NCBI RefSeq assembly: GCF_004216895.1
Contig: NZ_SGXE01000001.1
Span: 992,001 to 1,056,000, forward strand
Source of the DNA: Aquimarina brevivitae
Lineage (GTDB): Bacteria; Bacteroidota; Bacteroidia; Flavobacteriales; Flavobacteriaceae
Direction of reading: 5' to 3'
Length of the DNA: 64,000 nt
Shown here: one piece after another, positions 9,127 to 17,213 of the stretch
Layout: the number at the start of each line of letters is the position of its first letter
Numbering within the stretch: position 1 is the first letter of the stretch
Program-made: the position numbers and the translations under genes
Notes under the pieces: model-generated
Databases searched by the model: none
What the model was told of the DNA's origin: nothing
The model's input: the letters and a program-made list of their open reading frames with translations, nothing else

Positions 9127-10422
9127 ATGGTCAAGAATTTTATCGAAGAGTTACAATGGAGAGGTATGTTGCACGATAGCATGCCCGGAACCGAGGAACA
9201 CCTTATGGAAGAAATGCGATCAGCTTATGTAGGTTTTGATCCAACTGCTGATTCCTTACATATTGGTAATCTGGTTCCTATTATGTTATTAGCACATTAC
9301 CAACGTGCAGGCCATAAACCTGTAGCCTTGGTAGGAGGAGCAACTGGTATGATTGGAGATCCCTCTGGTAAGTCTGCGGAGCGAAATTTACTAGATGAAA
9401 AAACCTTGAAGCACAATCAAGATGCGATCAAAAATCAACTGTCTAGATTTCTTGATTTTGAAAGTAAAGCAGCTAATGCAGCGGTTTTAGTGAATAATTA
9501 TGATTGGATGAAGGATTTTTCATTCCTAGATTTTATCCGAGATGTCGGTAAACACATTACAGTTAATTATATGATGGCTAAGGATTCTGTTAAAAATCGA
9601 ATTTCGTCAGAATCTTCTGAAGGAATGTCGTTTACAGAATTCACCTATCAGTTGGTGCAAGGGTATGATTTCTTGCATTTATACCGAGATAACGATTGTA
9701 CACTACAAATGGGAGGTAGTGATCAATGGGGGAATATTACCACAGGTACTGAATTAATTCGACGAATTGCAGGTGGAAAAGGGTATGCACTTACTTGTCC
9801 GCTAATTACCAAATCAGATGGCTCTAAGTTTGGGAAATCTGAAGGTGGTAATGTATGGTTAGATGCTAAACGTACGTCACCTTATAAATTTTATCAATAC
9901 TGGTTGAACACCAGTGATGAAGATGCTGAGAAGTATATCAAAATCTTTACTTTTTTGGATAAGCAAGAAATCGAGGGATTGATAAAGGAGCATAATGAAA
10001 CACCGCATTTACGGATACTGCAAAAGAAGTTAGCTGAAGAAATCACGATTATAGTACATTCTGAAGAAGATCTTGCTAATGCTATCACAGCTTCTAACAT
10101 TTTGTTTGGTAAATCCACCTCTGAAGATCTAAAAAAATTGGATGAAGCAACATTTTTAGATGTCTTTGAAGGAGTTCCTCAAGCTGAGGTATCAAGAAAT
10201 GTAATAAAGGATGGAATGGATATTATTGCTGCTTTAGCTGAACAATCCGGATTTTTAAAATCTAATGGTGAGGCCAGAAGAGCGCTTAAAGAAAATTCCA
10301 TCGCGGTCAATAAAGAAAAGGTGAGAGAAGGGTATGCTATTTCCTTGGATGATCTCATCAACGACCAGTTTGTATTATTGCAAAGAGGAAAAAAGAATTA
10401 TTTTGTACTTAGAATAGTATAA
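9127..10422 (+). CDS. tyrS: tyrosyl-tRNA synthetase
   Basis: Class I synthetase charging tRNA-Tyr. The HIGH-type motif is seen as [10 protein letters not shown], the tyrosine pocket as [10 protein letters not shown], and the KMSKS-type loop as [10 protein letters not shown]-terminal S4-like RNA-binding part with [16 protein letters not shown] follows. I chose the ATG giving [13 protein letters not shown] (431 residues). A TTG 45 bases upstream is also open, but it would lie upstream of the predicted transcription start. A terminator hairpin follows within 20 bases. Confidence 0.96.
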   Translation: MVKNFIEELQWRGMLHDSMPGTEEHLMEEMRSAYVGFDPTADSLHIGNLVPIMLLAHYQRAGHKPVALVGGATGMIGDPSGKSAERNLLDEKTLKHNQDAIKNQLSRFLDFESKAANAAVLVNNYDWMKDFSFLDFIRDVGKHITVNYMMAKDSVKNRISSESSEGMSFTEFTYQLVQGYDFLHLYRDNDCTLQMGGSDQWGNITTGTELIRRIAGGKGYALTCPLITKSDGSKFGKSEGGNVWLDAKRTSPYKFYQYWLNTSDEDAEKYIKIFTFLDKQEIEGLIKEHNETPHLRILQKKLAEEITIIVHSEEDLANAITASNILFGKSTSEDLKKLDEATFLDVFEGVPQAEVSRNVIKDGMDIIAALAEQSGFLKSNGEARRALKENSIAVNKEKVREGYAISLDDLINDQFVLLQRGKKNYFVLRIV

Positions 10423-10437
10423 TTTGATACAAAAAAT

Positions 10438-10470
10438 AAAGCCTGTAAGCACTATGCTTTACAGGCTTTA
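10438..10470. terminator. rho-independent terminator between tyrS and the YHS gene
   Basis: Inverted repeat AAAGCCTGTAA / TTTACAGGCTTT around a short loop, lying between converging genes. The T-tract is imperfect on the plus strand. Confidence 0.75.
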
Positions 10471-10528
10471 TCAATCAACCAATCAATCAATTATTGAAAA
10501 AACTTAGCGTTTAGTTATATTTTATTAA

Positions 10529-10984
10529 CTATCTTATCTTTTGGTTACTTTCTAATTTTTTCCAGTTTTTATCAGCTTTTGCTCTTAATGACTCGGCGCC
10601 TTCTTCATTCCATTTGTTTAAGGTGTTAATACCCCAGGAATTATAAAAAAGATATAACTTGCCATCCCTGATTTCAAATGTTTCTGGATCAATGCTTACT
10701 TTTTTTCCATTTTTACCTATGGCGTAAGCACAATAACCTCCGTATTGAGGCACATATTTTTTTGGATTGTTTTTAAAGGCAACTAAGTTTTTTTGAGAAG
10801 AAAACTTAAATTTTGCACCGTCATATTCAGTAGTATACGTTTCCTTTCCTTCCACTGCTTGTTGGTCAAAATAAGCAACTATGTCATAGCCTTCTGCTAC
10901 AAATCCTTTTTTGGAGTAGTACTTATCCTGCTGAGCTGAGCTGATGAGAATGCTAAATAGAAATAATAAAGTAAGATGTTTCAT
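10529..10984 (-). CDS. secreted YHS domain protein
   Basis: This is a 151-residue exported protein with an N-terminal signal peptide (hydrophobic residues 3-16, ending SSAQQ). The YHS-like core spans about residues 26-105: the phrase GYDIVAYFDQQAVEGK, then YGGYCAYAIGKNGKKV with the single cysteine. YHS domains are thought to bind metals, and in flavobacteria such stand-alone proteins are often annotated simply as YHS proteins. Nothing nearby points to a specific metal. It is a single gene converging on tyrS. Confidence 0.8.
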   Translation of the reverse strand: MKHLTLLFLFSILISSAQQDKYYSKKGFVAEGYDIVAYFDQQAVEGKETYTTEYDGAKFKFSSQKNLVAFKNNPKKYVPQYGGYCAYAIGKNGKKVSIDPETFEIRDGKLYLFYNSWGINTLNKWNEEGAESLRAKADKNWKKLESNQKIR

Positions 10985-11038
10985 TCGCTGAATTTTAACT
11001 TGCTCATTCAGTCGATAAAAAACCTAAACCTTACAGTA

Positions 11039-11557
11039 CTAATACAAAAAGTTTGTAGTATCTGGATAAGGTACTAACGCACTAATCAAAAGACTGATGC
11101 TTTCTTTGGTGATCAGCGTTATGGCTAATAAGATCGTAGTTACCAATATTGCTGTCGCCAGATTATTTTGTTGAATATCTTTAAACTCATTTACTCCTTT
11201 GGTAAATGCCGAAAATAACAGAAACACTGCAAGATTGATTAAAACCGCCATAATAAAACCAATCAACAGATACAGTCCTGAATATTGAAAAATTTCGGAG
11301 GTAGAAATATCGTTATTGGAAGAAAGTGATAAACGAATCATGTTGGTTATTGAAGGTATAATTTCGGCAATGATTAATCCGATTGACAATACTATACCCG
11401 ATGTAAAAACAGCAAAAGAAATGTGTTCTTTGTCAATTGAGATATCTTTAAAAAATAAACGTTGTAATAGCCTAAAAGAAACAAAGAATATGACCACAGA
11501 AATCGTGAGACCTAAAAAAATTTCAATAAGCGCAAGAGTTAACAGTTTAGATTGCAT
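11039..11557 (-). CDS. DUF350-like membrane protein
   Basis: This is a 172-residue protein with four to five predicted membrane helices. Its layout of an N-terminal helix, a short loop, paired central helices and a C-terminal helix ending ISLLISALVP resembles DUF350. It lies one base downstream of the transglutaminase-like gene, which in turn abuts the LuxE-like gene, so the three are very likely one operon. The molecular role is unknown and the family assignment is by overall pattern only. Confidence 0.55.
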   Translation of the reverse strand: MQSKLLTLALIEIFLGLTISVVIFFVSFRLLQRLFFKDISIDKEHISFAVFTSGIVLSIGLIIAEIIPSITNMIRLSLSSNNDISTSEIFQYSGLYLLIGFIMAVLINLAVFLLFSAFTKGVNEFKDIQQNNLATAILVTTILLAITLITKESISLLISALVPYPDTTNFLY

Positions 11558-11558
11558 A

Positions 11559-12581
11559 TTAGTTAGTTTTGGTTAATACAAAATACCAATGATTTATATT
11601 GTTTACATTTTTTGGTAAGGTACCTATGGTGTACGATTTATTAGTCGTTTCCCAAACGTAGTATCGCTTACCATGATAGGTTTTATACGTGCCACTAGCA
11701 GGAATATTTAATCCTAAAATAGAATGTTGATAGAAATCACTGTTGAGTATAGCAACATCATACCCAAAATGGGATAATATTGCATAGATAAATACCGTGC
11801 GAGTATCGCAGTCGCCCTTTAAATTGCCCATAAAGCCTGTAGGATTTTGAATGCCATAAGGGATCTCTCCTATGCAACACTCGGGACATTGTTTTAATAT
11901 TTTTTGGATGGATTCTACATACGTATCTGCGCTTTGACAAGCTTCATTAAACACAAATGAATACGGAATATCCTGTACAAAAGTTACGACCATCTCGGCA
12001 AACGCCATAGGGTTTAAGTTTTGTTCCTGGCGAATTTGATCCAAAGATGCTATAATGAGATCTAAAGAAGGTGTATCTGTTGTTATATGATATTGATATA
12101 GCTCTTGCCAGGTTTTTGGATTGATTTGTCGAGAATAGGTGGCATAGTTGTTTTTGGTCCTATTATAATCTTGTTGCCGTACAGAAAATACGCCTTGATA
12201 TGATTTGCCATAATTATCCAACCAAGAACGTTGATGTGATAAAAGCGTAATGGAATCTCCTTTTTCTAAGATTTGTTCTTTATAAACCTCTTCAGCAATA
12301 TCTTTACTATAGTCAGACGTATGGTTATTTTGCTGAAAGGCGCTATTAAACACAAATACTAAAATGGTGATAATAATGCTGTATAGTATGTACCGAGAAG
12401 ATCGTTTTTCCTGACCTGAATTTAAAAACCGTTCAATTAACCAAGATAATAGAAACAGACAAACTAAAAATGAATAGTAAAAAGAAATTCCGGTAATAGC
12501 TGAAAAAAATGTGCTACCTACTACTGCTACTAACAGTATGCTAAGATAACCGAAACAGCCTAATATTCCTTTACTTGCCAT
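11559..12581 (-). CDS. membrane-anchored transglutaminase-like protein
   Basis: This is a 340-residue protein with three N-terminal membrane helices (about residues 8-28, 30-50, 62-80), followed by an extracytoplasmic domain. The segment GDCDTRTVFIYAILSHFGYDVAIL near residue 255 carries the catalytic cysteine of the transglutaminase/protease superfamily. A histidine (QHSILGLN) and an acidic residue lie further on. VTFVQDIPYSFV before it is also typical. The substrate is unknown; family members are often proteases or peptide-bond-forming enzymes. It overlaps the LuxE-like gene by one base. Confidence 0.75.
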   Translation of the reverse strand: MASKGILGCFGYLSILLVAVVGSTFFSAITGISFYYSFLVCLFLLSWLIERFLNSGQEKRSSRYILYSIIITILVFVFNSAFQQNNHTSDYSKDIAEEVYKEQILEKGDSITLLSHQRSWLDNYGKSYQGVFSVRQQDYNRTKNNYATYSRQINPKTWQELYQYHITTDTPSLDLIIASLDQIRQEQNLNPMAFAEMVVTFVQDIPYSFVFNEACQSADTYVESIQKILKQCPECCIGEIPYGIQNPTGFMGNLKGDCDTRTVFIYAILSHFGYDVAILNSDFYQHSILGLNIPASGTYKTYHGKRYYVWETTNKSYTIGTLPKNVNNINHWYFVLTKTN

Positions 12582-13561
12582 TATAGTGTCATTAAATTAC
12601 ATCCTCTGATATCACTATGATCAAACCTTCCAAGAACTTCAAAATCGCCATTACTATTTACAATTTTTCCTAGGTCTTGTGTAGCAATAAAAGAGCAAGA
12701 ATTGATGTTTGCTAAATCGATTACATTGATCCCTCCGGATTTGTTTACATCTAATAACTGAAGCGGGTCTTCTGGATCTCGGATACAGATTTTCATCCAG
12801 GGAGGGCAAGTAAAAATTCCATTACCTTTGGAGTACGCCTGGGAGAGGAGCTCGGTCATACCATATTCGCTGTGTATGTTAGAGGTGCCAAATCCTTTTT
12901 TTAATAGGGAATGAAGCTCTGCTCTTATCATCTCTTTTCTTCTTCCTTTCATCCCACCCGTTTCCATAACAATAAAATGTTTAGGCAGCGAAAAGTCTAT
13001 TTTCTCAGCCAGATCGAGTAACGCGAAAGAGACACCTAAAAGGAGTACCTTTTTGTCTTGTTTTTTTAATGTTTTTAAAACAGCAATTAATTCTGAAACT
13101 TCATTAAGGTAAAACCCACTTTCTTTAGCACTACTGTTTTTGATCATATGATCAGCCATATATACCAAAGAAGATCCCTCTCTTTCTAGATAGGAAGGGA
13201 GTAATGCTAAAACGGTATAGTCTGAAATGTCGCCATAAAAATATTCAAATCCCTTGGTAAAGCTTGATTCGTATATGCTGAGGTCACTTACAAAATGGTT
13301 GCTTGGCGTACTACCCGTGGTACCGCTGCTAGTAAAAAGCTGTTCTATTTTTTGATGGCTAAGTACTTTTTTTAGCTTAAAAAAAGCTATGGGTAAAAAC
13401 GGAATATCAACTAAGCTTGATACTTCAGTTTTGCTGACACCCAATAAATTACAATATTGTTGATAGACACGGTTGTTGGTATATTGAAAACGAAAAATTT
13501 TTAATGCTAACTGCTCAAAGGCGTTATGGCTAGCAATGGAGAAAATTTCGTCTTTTACCAT
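12581..13561 (-). CDS. LuxE-like acyl-protein synthetase / acyl-activating enzyme
   Basis: This is a 326-residue member of the LuxE/AMP-ligase superfamily. The nucleotide-binding motif FTSSGTTGSTPS is at about residues 75-86, with HSEYGMTELLSQAY near residue 237 and VLGRFDHSDIRGCN at the C-terminus. In luminous bacteria LuxE activates fatty acids. In Bacteroidetes similar enzymes occur without luciferase, and the acid used is unknown. It heads a three-gene cluster with the transglutaminase-like and DUF350-like membrane proteins, which is a curious combination. Confidence 0.8.
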   Translation of the reverse strand: MVKDEIFSIASHNAFEQLALKIFRFQYTNNRVYQQYCNLLGVSKTEVSSLVDIPFLPIAFFKLKKVLSHQKIEQLFTSSGTTGSTPSNHFVSDLSIYESSFTKGFEYFYGDISDYTVLALLPSYLEREGSSLVYMADHMIKNSSAKESGFYLNEVSELIAVLKTLKKQDKKVLLLGVSFALLDLAEKIDFSLPKHFIVMETGGMKGRRKEMIRAELHSLLKKGFGTSNIHSEYGMTELLSQAYSKGNGIFTCPPWMKICIRDPEDPLQLLDVNKSGGINVIDLANINSCSFIATQDLGKIVNSNGDFEVLGRFDHSDIRGCNLMTL

Positions 13562-13597
13562 GGGTTACTTTGCTATAAAGGCGAAAAGTAAGCACAA

Positions 13598-13630
13598 AAA
13601 AAACACTCTCCAAATAAGAGAGTGTTTTTT
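13598..13630 (-). terminator. rho-independent terminator of the T9SS-sorted gene
   Basis: A perfect 13-bp inverted repeat (AAAAAACACTCTC / GAGAGTGTTTTTT) lies 21 bases beyond the stop codon of the large T9SS cargo gene. It insulates that gene from the LuxE-like operon. Confidence 0.85.
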
Positions 13631-13650
13631 AAAATGCTACACTATGGTAG

Positions 13651-16335
13651 TTATCTTATAATTAATTTTTCGGTAGTCACTTTTTTACCATTAACGATAA
13701 ATTGTGCTAAATATACACCTTGGTTTAGGCTGGATACATTCAGTGAAGTTCCGTTTAGTTTTTTAGACAGTACTTCTTTCCCTAAAATATTGTAAATTTT
13801 AATTTCTATGTTTTCTGTAATAGCAGTTGAGAAACGTAATTCTCCATCCGCAACAGGGTTTGGATATATTTTAAAGCTTCTTTCTTGTGTATTAAAGTCC
13901 ACAATAGATAATGTGGCGTCTGTAACCTGTGCCCAGGATGTTCCTATCTTTAATTCATCCATGATCATAAAAGGAGTTTCTGAATCACTATCCTGACGAA
14001 TTAAAAAACTAGCAATCGTAGTGGCAGGGCTAGAGTCAGTTTCCGTTAAAGTTGTTGATGGTTCAGAAGTTCCGGCCTGTGGATTTACCCAAAGACTTGC
14101 CACCCCAGTGGCTAAATCGTAACTATATACTACAAAAATGTCTGTGTTTATAGCGTACCCTTCAGTAGTGTAAACGGATGTAGAGCTACCATTACCAATT
14201 CCTACTTCAATATCGTTAGTAGTATTGCTTGGTCTTAAAAATACTCTTGGAGCAAAGGCACCGCTACTCTCTCGTAAGGCAGTGAAATATCCTGCAGTGT
14301 TGAAAGTGGTAATATCTGTGACACGCATTAAGAATGAAGCGTAAACCTTACCGGAGTTTACTTCTGCAAACTCGATAAAACTATCAGATCCAGCACCGTC
14401 AAAGCTAACAGAGTTACCTACATCCGAATCTAAGCCAGCATAGCTTAAATTACCACTAGCAATTTTGATTTCGTCAGTGCTTGTGGAGCTATTTTCCCAT
14501 AAGTCTTGATTGACCAAATCTTCACCAACAACATAGTCAAACTGCTCAATTAATGGTAATGATGGAGGTGGGCTGTCTATAGAAAAGCTAATGGTTTCCG
14601 TAACTTGTGGACTTAATGAGCCTCCGGCATCTTTCAATTCCAGGTTTACGGTATAAGATGTACCATCCGTAACATTTATTGTTATTGGGCTTGTAGTTGT
14701 AGTTTGAGCTGATCCACCGTTAATAGTATATTCTACAAAGTTTCCACCAATTAAATCGAAGTTTTCAGTGGTAAATTCTACATCAACGGTTGCAGTACCG
14801 GCAGCAAAGACATCGTCAGCAGCTGGTGCAGTTATAGTTAATACAGGATCAGAAGTTGCCGCTACAATATCATTGTTGTCTCTAGCTGTTATGAAATAGC
14901 TATTTCCACTTCTTTCAGTTATGAGTCCTGTAATGGTAACGGGTATGGTAGGTACGTTTTGTCCTATATAATCGGCACTAAAGAATGAAGTTCTGAAGTT
15001 AAAGTTATCAGTATTTTGTGTTAGTACATATTCAGTTCCGGTATTCCAAGTGGCAATAGTGTTATCAACAGTAACTTCAACGACGGTTACTAATTCCGCT
15101 TCATAGTTCTCTGGAGTTGCATTAAGCTGAGCTAAAGTAACTTCTTGTGGGGTTATGGTGTTTCCGGTTGAGGAAGCTGCACCTGCATCTTCAGTGGGTA
15201 CAAATTGTAGTTGTCCGTTAAAGTCTCCTAATTGTCCGGTGATTCCTGTGATACCATCACCTATGGCATAACTATTTGTTAGCACTCCAGCGCTATCATC
15301 AATTAAAATTGCTCCAGTACCATCTTCTATGAATTTTTGATTTCTAAAGCTTTGTTGAAAAGTAATAAAAGCTTCTCCAGTAAGTGTATAAAATCCATCA
15401 AGAGTTGCTGCTCTTAATTCAGCAATTGTAGCAACAGAAGTTACAGAAGATACAGAAAAGTTAATGGTTTCAATTACCTGTGGAGTTAGAGAGCCTCCTG
15501 CGTCTTTTAATTCTAACGTAATCGCATATGTTTGTCCATTAGCAGTTGCGATAGTAATTGGACTAGTGGTTGTAGTTTGTGGTGTTCCACCGTTAATGAT
15601 ATATTCTACAAAATTACCTCCTGTTAAGTCAAAATTTTGCGTGCTAAATACTACATCTACTGTTGTAGTACCGGGATCAAAAACCTGACTGTCTACGGGA
15701 GAAGAGATAGAAAGCGTTGGATCATTAGATATAGTTCTTACATAGGTCCCAATTGGGAAAGGGTTGGTTGCACTAGCTTGATCAGTATCGTCATCATTTT
15801 CGTTGATTCCACTGAAAGTCCAATGGGCTAATGTAAATGAAGCTCCATCAGGCCCTGTACTGTCATTTCTATATGCCCATCCATCAAGATAGTCCCAAGC
15901 TTGGCCGGTACCATCAGTGTTGATATCTCCGAAAGTATCAATGACATCTCCAGTAAAACCGCCCATGCCATCGCTTACAACATTATTAAAGAGTTCAACA
16001 GCATCATCACCATTATTATTGGCAGCACTAGAGATAAAATCTGGATCAAATCCAAAAAATGTATTAAATTGAGGTTGCTCTGAAGCAATATATAGAAAAT
16101 CTCCGGCAGAAGCAGAACCAGTTAGTTGCAGTTCAATACCATCAGTTCCACCACCATTATTGGCTGAACCCACACCATAAGTGCTCAGATCAGCTATATC
16201 ATTGATTACATAAATTTCTATGGCTTTAGGCGTACCACCAGTTAGTGGACCATCAAAAACTCCTGTTATGACAAGGTCCTGCCCAAATGAGAAAATGGTG
16301 AGTAATAAAAAAAATAAGTAAGTAATTTGTTTCAT
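13651..16335 (-). CDS. large secreted multidomain protein with T9SS sorting domain
   Basis: This is an 894-residue secreted protein with a signal peptide (residues 1-18). The N-terminal part (about 20-190) has lamin-tail-like features (GTPKAIEIYVIN, GIELQLTGS, DDAVELFN). Two closely similar Ig-like modules of about 85 residues follow, sharing FDL-GGNFVEY-INGG and LELKDAGGSL. A DUF5689-like domain starting VATIAELRAA lies between them. A concanavalin-like region and a C-terminal type A sorting domain (FKIYPNPVADGELRF to the end) complete it. It should be exported by T9SS. No catalytic motif is visible, so it may be an adhesin or a carrier of degradative partners. Confidence 0.85.
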   Translation of the reverse strand: MKQITYLFFLLLTIFSFGQDLVITGVFDGPLTGGTPKAIEIYVINDIADLSTYGVGSANNGGGTDGIELQLTGSASAGDFLYIASEQPQFNTFFGFDPDFISSAANNNGDDAVELFNNVVSDGMGGFTGDVIDTFGDINTDGTGQAWDYLDGWAYRNDSTGPDGASFTLAHWTFSGINENDDDTDQASATNPFPIGTYVRTISNDPTLSISSPVDSQVFDPGTTTVDVVFSTQNFDLTGGNFVEYIINGGTPQTTTTSPITIATANGQTYAITLELKDAGGSLTPQVIETINFSVSSVTSVATIAELRAATLDGFYTLTGEAFITFQQSFRNQKFIEDGTGAILIDDSAGVLTNSYAIGDGITGITGQLGDFNGQLQFVPTEDAGAASSTGNTITPQEVTLAQLNATPENYEAELVTVVEVTVDNTIATWNTGTEYVLTQNTDNFNFRTSFFSADYIGQNVPTIPVTITGLITERSGNSYFITARDNNDIVAATSDPVLTITAPAADDVFAAGTATVDVEFTTENFDLIGGNFVEYTINGGSAQTTTTSPITINVTDGTSYTVNLELKDAGGSLSPQVTETISFSIDSPPPSLPLIEQFDYVVGEDLVNQDLWENSSTSTDEIKIASGNLSYAGLDSDVGNSVSFDGAGSDSFIEFAEVNSGKVYASFLMRVTDITTFNTAGYFTALRESSGAFAPRVFLRPSNTTNDIEVGIGNGSSTSVYTTEGYAINTDIFVVYSYDLATGVASLWVNPQAGTSEPSTTLTETDSSPATTIASFLIRQDSDSETPFMIMDELKIGTSWAQVTDATLSIVDFNTQERSFKIYPNPVADGELRFSTAITENIEIKIYNILGKEVLSKKLNGTSLNVSSLNQGVYLAQFIVNGKKVTTEKLIIR

Positions 16336-16360
16336 AAGACGTTAGTTTAATATCAGCTCA

Positions 16361-16368
16361 CAAAAGTA
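16361..16368 (-). promoter_or_regulatory. TAnnTTTG -7 promoter element
   Basis: On the minus strand this reads TACTTTTG, a match to the Bacteroidetes -7 consensus. It lies 26 bases before the start of the 894-residue T9SS cargo gene. Confidence 0.55.
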
Positions 16369-16433
16369 GCAAGTTGACCTAAATTAAACTAGCTCATTTT
16401 TAACAAAAAATTATACTTAACGCAAAAATAATA

Positions 16434-16778
16434 TTAATTCCTGAAAAGTTTAACAGTAGCTTCAAGATCACCTTCTTTGATTTTTAAAATATACAAACCA
16501 GGACTCAATGCCGAAATGTTTAACTCTTTTCCTATCAGCACTTTAAACAATACGCGTTTGCCAAGTACGTTATAGGCTGTTACAGTTTTGGTTTTATTAG
16601 ACGTGGAAGTAATATACACCTTATCCCCGCTAACGGGATTAGGAAATACTTGAAGACCGTCTATGGCTCGGGAAATTTTCGATTTTGGTGAAATTATTTC
16701 TTGTTGCGCATTTACTTGAGCAGTAAATACCATCAAAAAAACACCAATACATGTGATTACATAGTAGATTTTCTTCAT
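16434..16778 (-). CDS. short secreted protein consisting mainly of a T9SS sorting domain
   Basis: This is a 114-residue protein with a signal peptide (residues 1-24, cleavage near VNAQQ). It is followed almost directly by a type A T9SS C-terminal domain: LQVFPNPVSGDKVYI, then NVLGKRVLFK and GLYILKIKEGD. There is essentially no cargo part of its own. It may be a remnant of a larger cargo protein or a genuine mini-protein. The adjacent T9SS cargo gene downstream is separately promoted. Confidence 0.75.
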   Translation of the reverse strand: MKKIYYVITCIGVFLMVFTAQVNAQQEIISPKSKISRAIDGLQVFPNPVSGDKVYITSTSNKTKTVTAYNVLGKRVLFKVLIGKELNISALSPGLYILKIKEGDLEATVKLFRN

Positions 16779-17162
16779 ACGTGGTTATTTTGGGACTATA
16801 AAGATAACCTTAAAATTATAAATTTTTAATTAAATCAACACTTTTTTTAAGTAAAAATTGGTCTTAACGTTTTTTTTGAGGTTTTGACAGCGTGAGCCTA
16901 CGGTTTTTTAGGAAAATGATAAAAAAAACTATTAAATATTTGAAAATGAATAAGATGAAAGAGGTCTATGCAGTGTTGACTATTTGAATTTACCCTTTAA
17001 AGTTCTTATTAATTTTATTTTTTTAATGTAATTCTAGTTCTGATGCAGCGTTTTCGCGTTAATTACATAAGTTTTTATTTTTAAATAGGTTGGGTTTATC
17101 TAGTAACACTAATTTATAATGAGGTTTTAAGATCGTTTATCCCGATAAGGTAAATTTAAAAA
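16779..17162. other. gene-free stretch
   Basis: An A/T-rich region of about 380 bases. I see no convincing coding frame (the longest is about 23 codons), no RNA gene and no clear operator. It probably contains the promoter of the short T9SS-domain gene. Confidence 0.5.
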
Positions 17163-17186
17163 AAAGACCGCCATTTGGCGGTCTTT
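17163..17186 (-). terminator. rho-independent terminator of the 639-residue lipoprotein gene
   Basis: An 11-bp stem (AAAGACCGCCA / TGGCGGTCTTT) with a 2-base loop, followed on the minus strand by a T-run. It ends the TonB receptor-lipoprotein unit. Confidence 0.9.
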
Positions 17187-17213
17187 ATACATCTTGTGTT
17201 ACACTGTTTTTAC

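Noticed and set aside
10471..10495. ATCAATCAA repeats resembling the array spacers.
   Set aside because: Short low-complexity sequence after a terminator with no peptide frame nearby; similarity is probably compositional.
16916..16987. A 23-codon frame in the gene-free stretch.
   Set aside because: Lysine-rich translation of A-rich DNA, no repeat or conservation evidence and no promoter.
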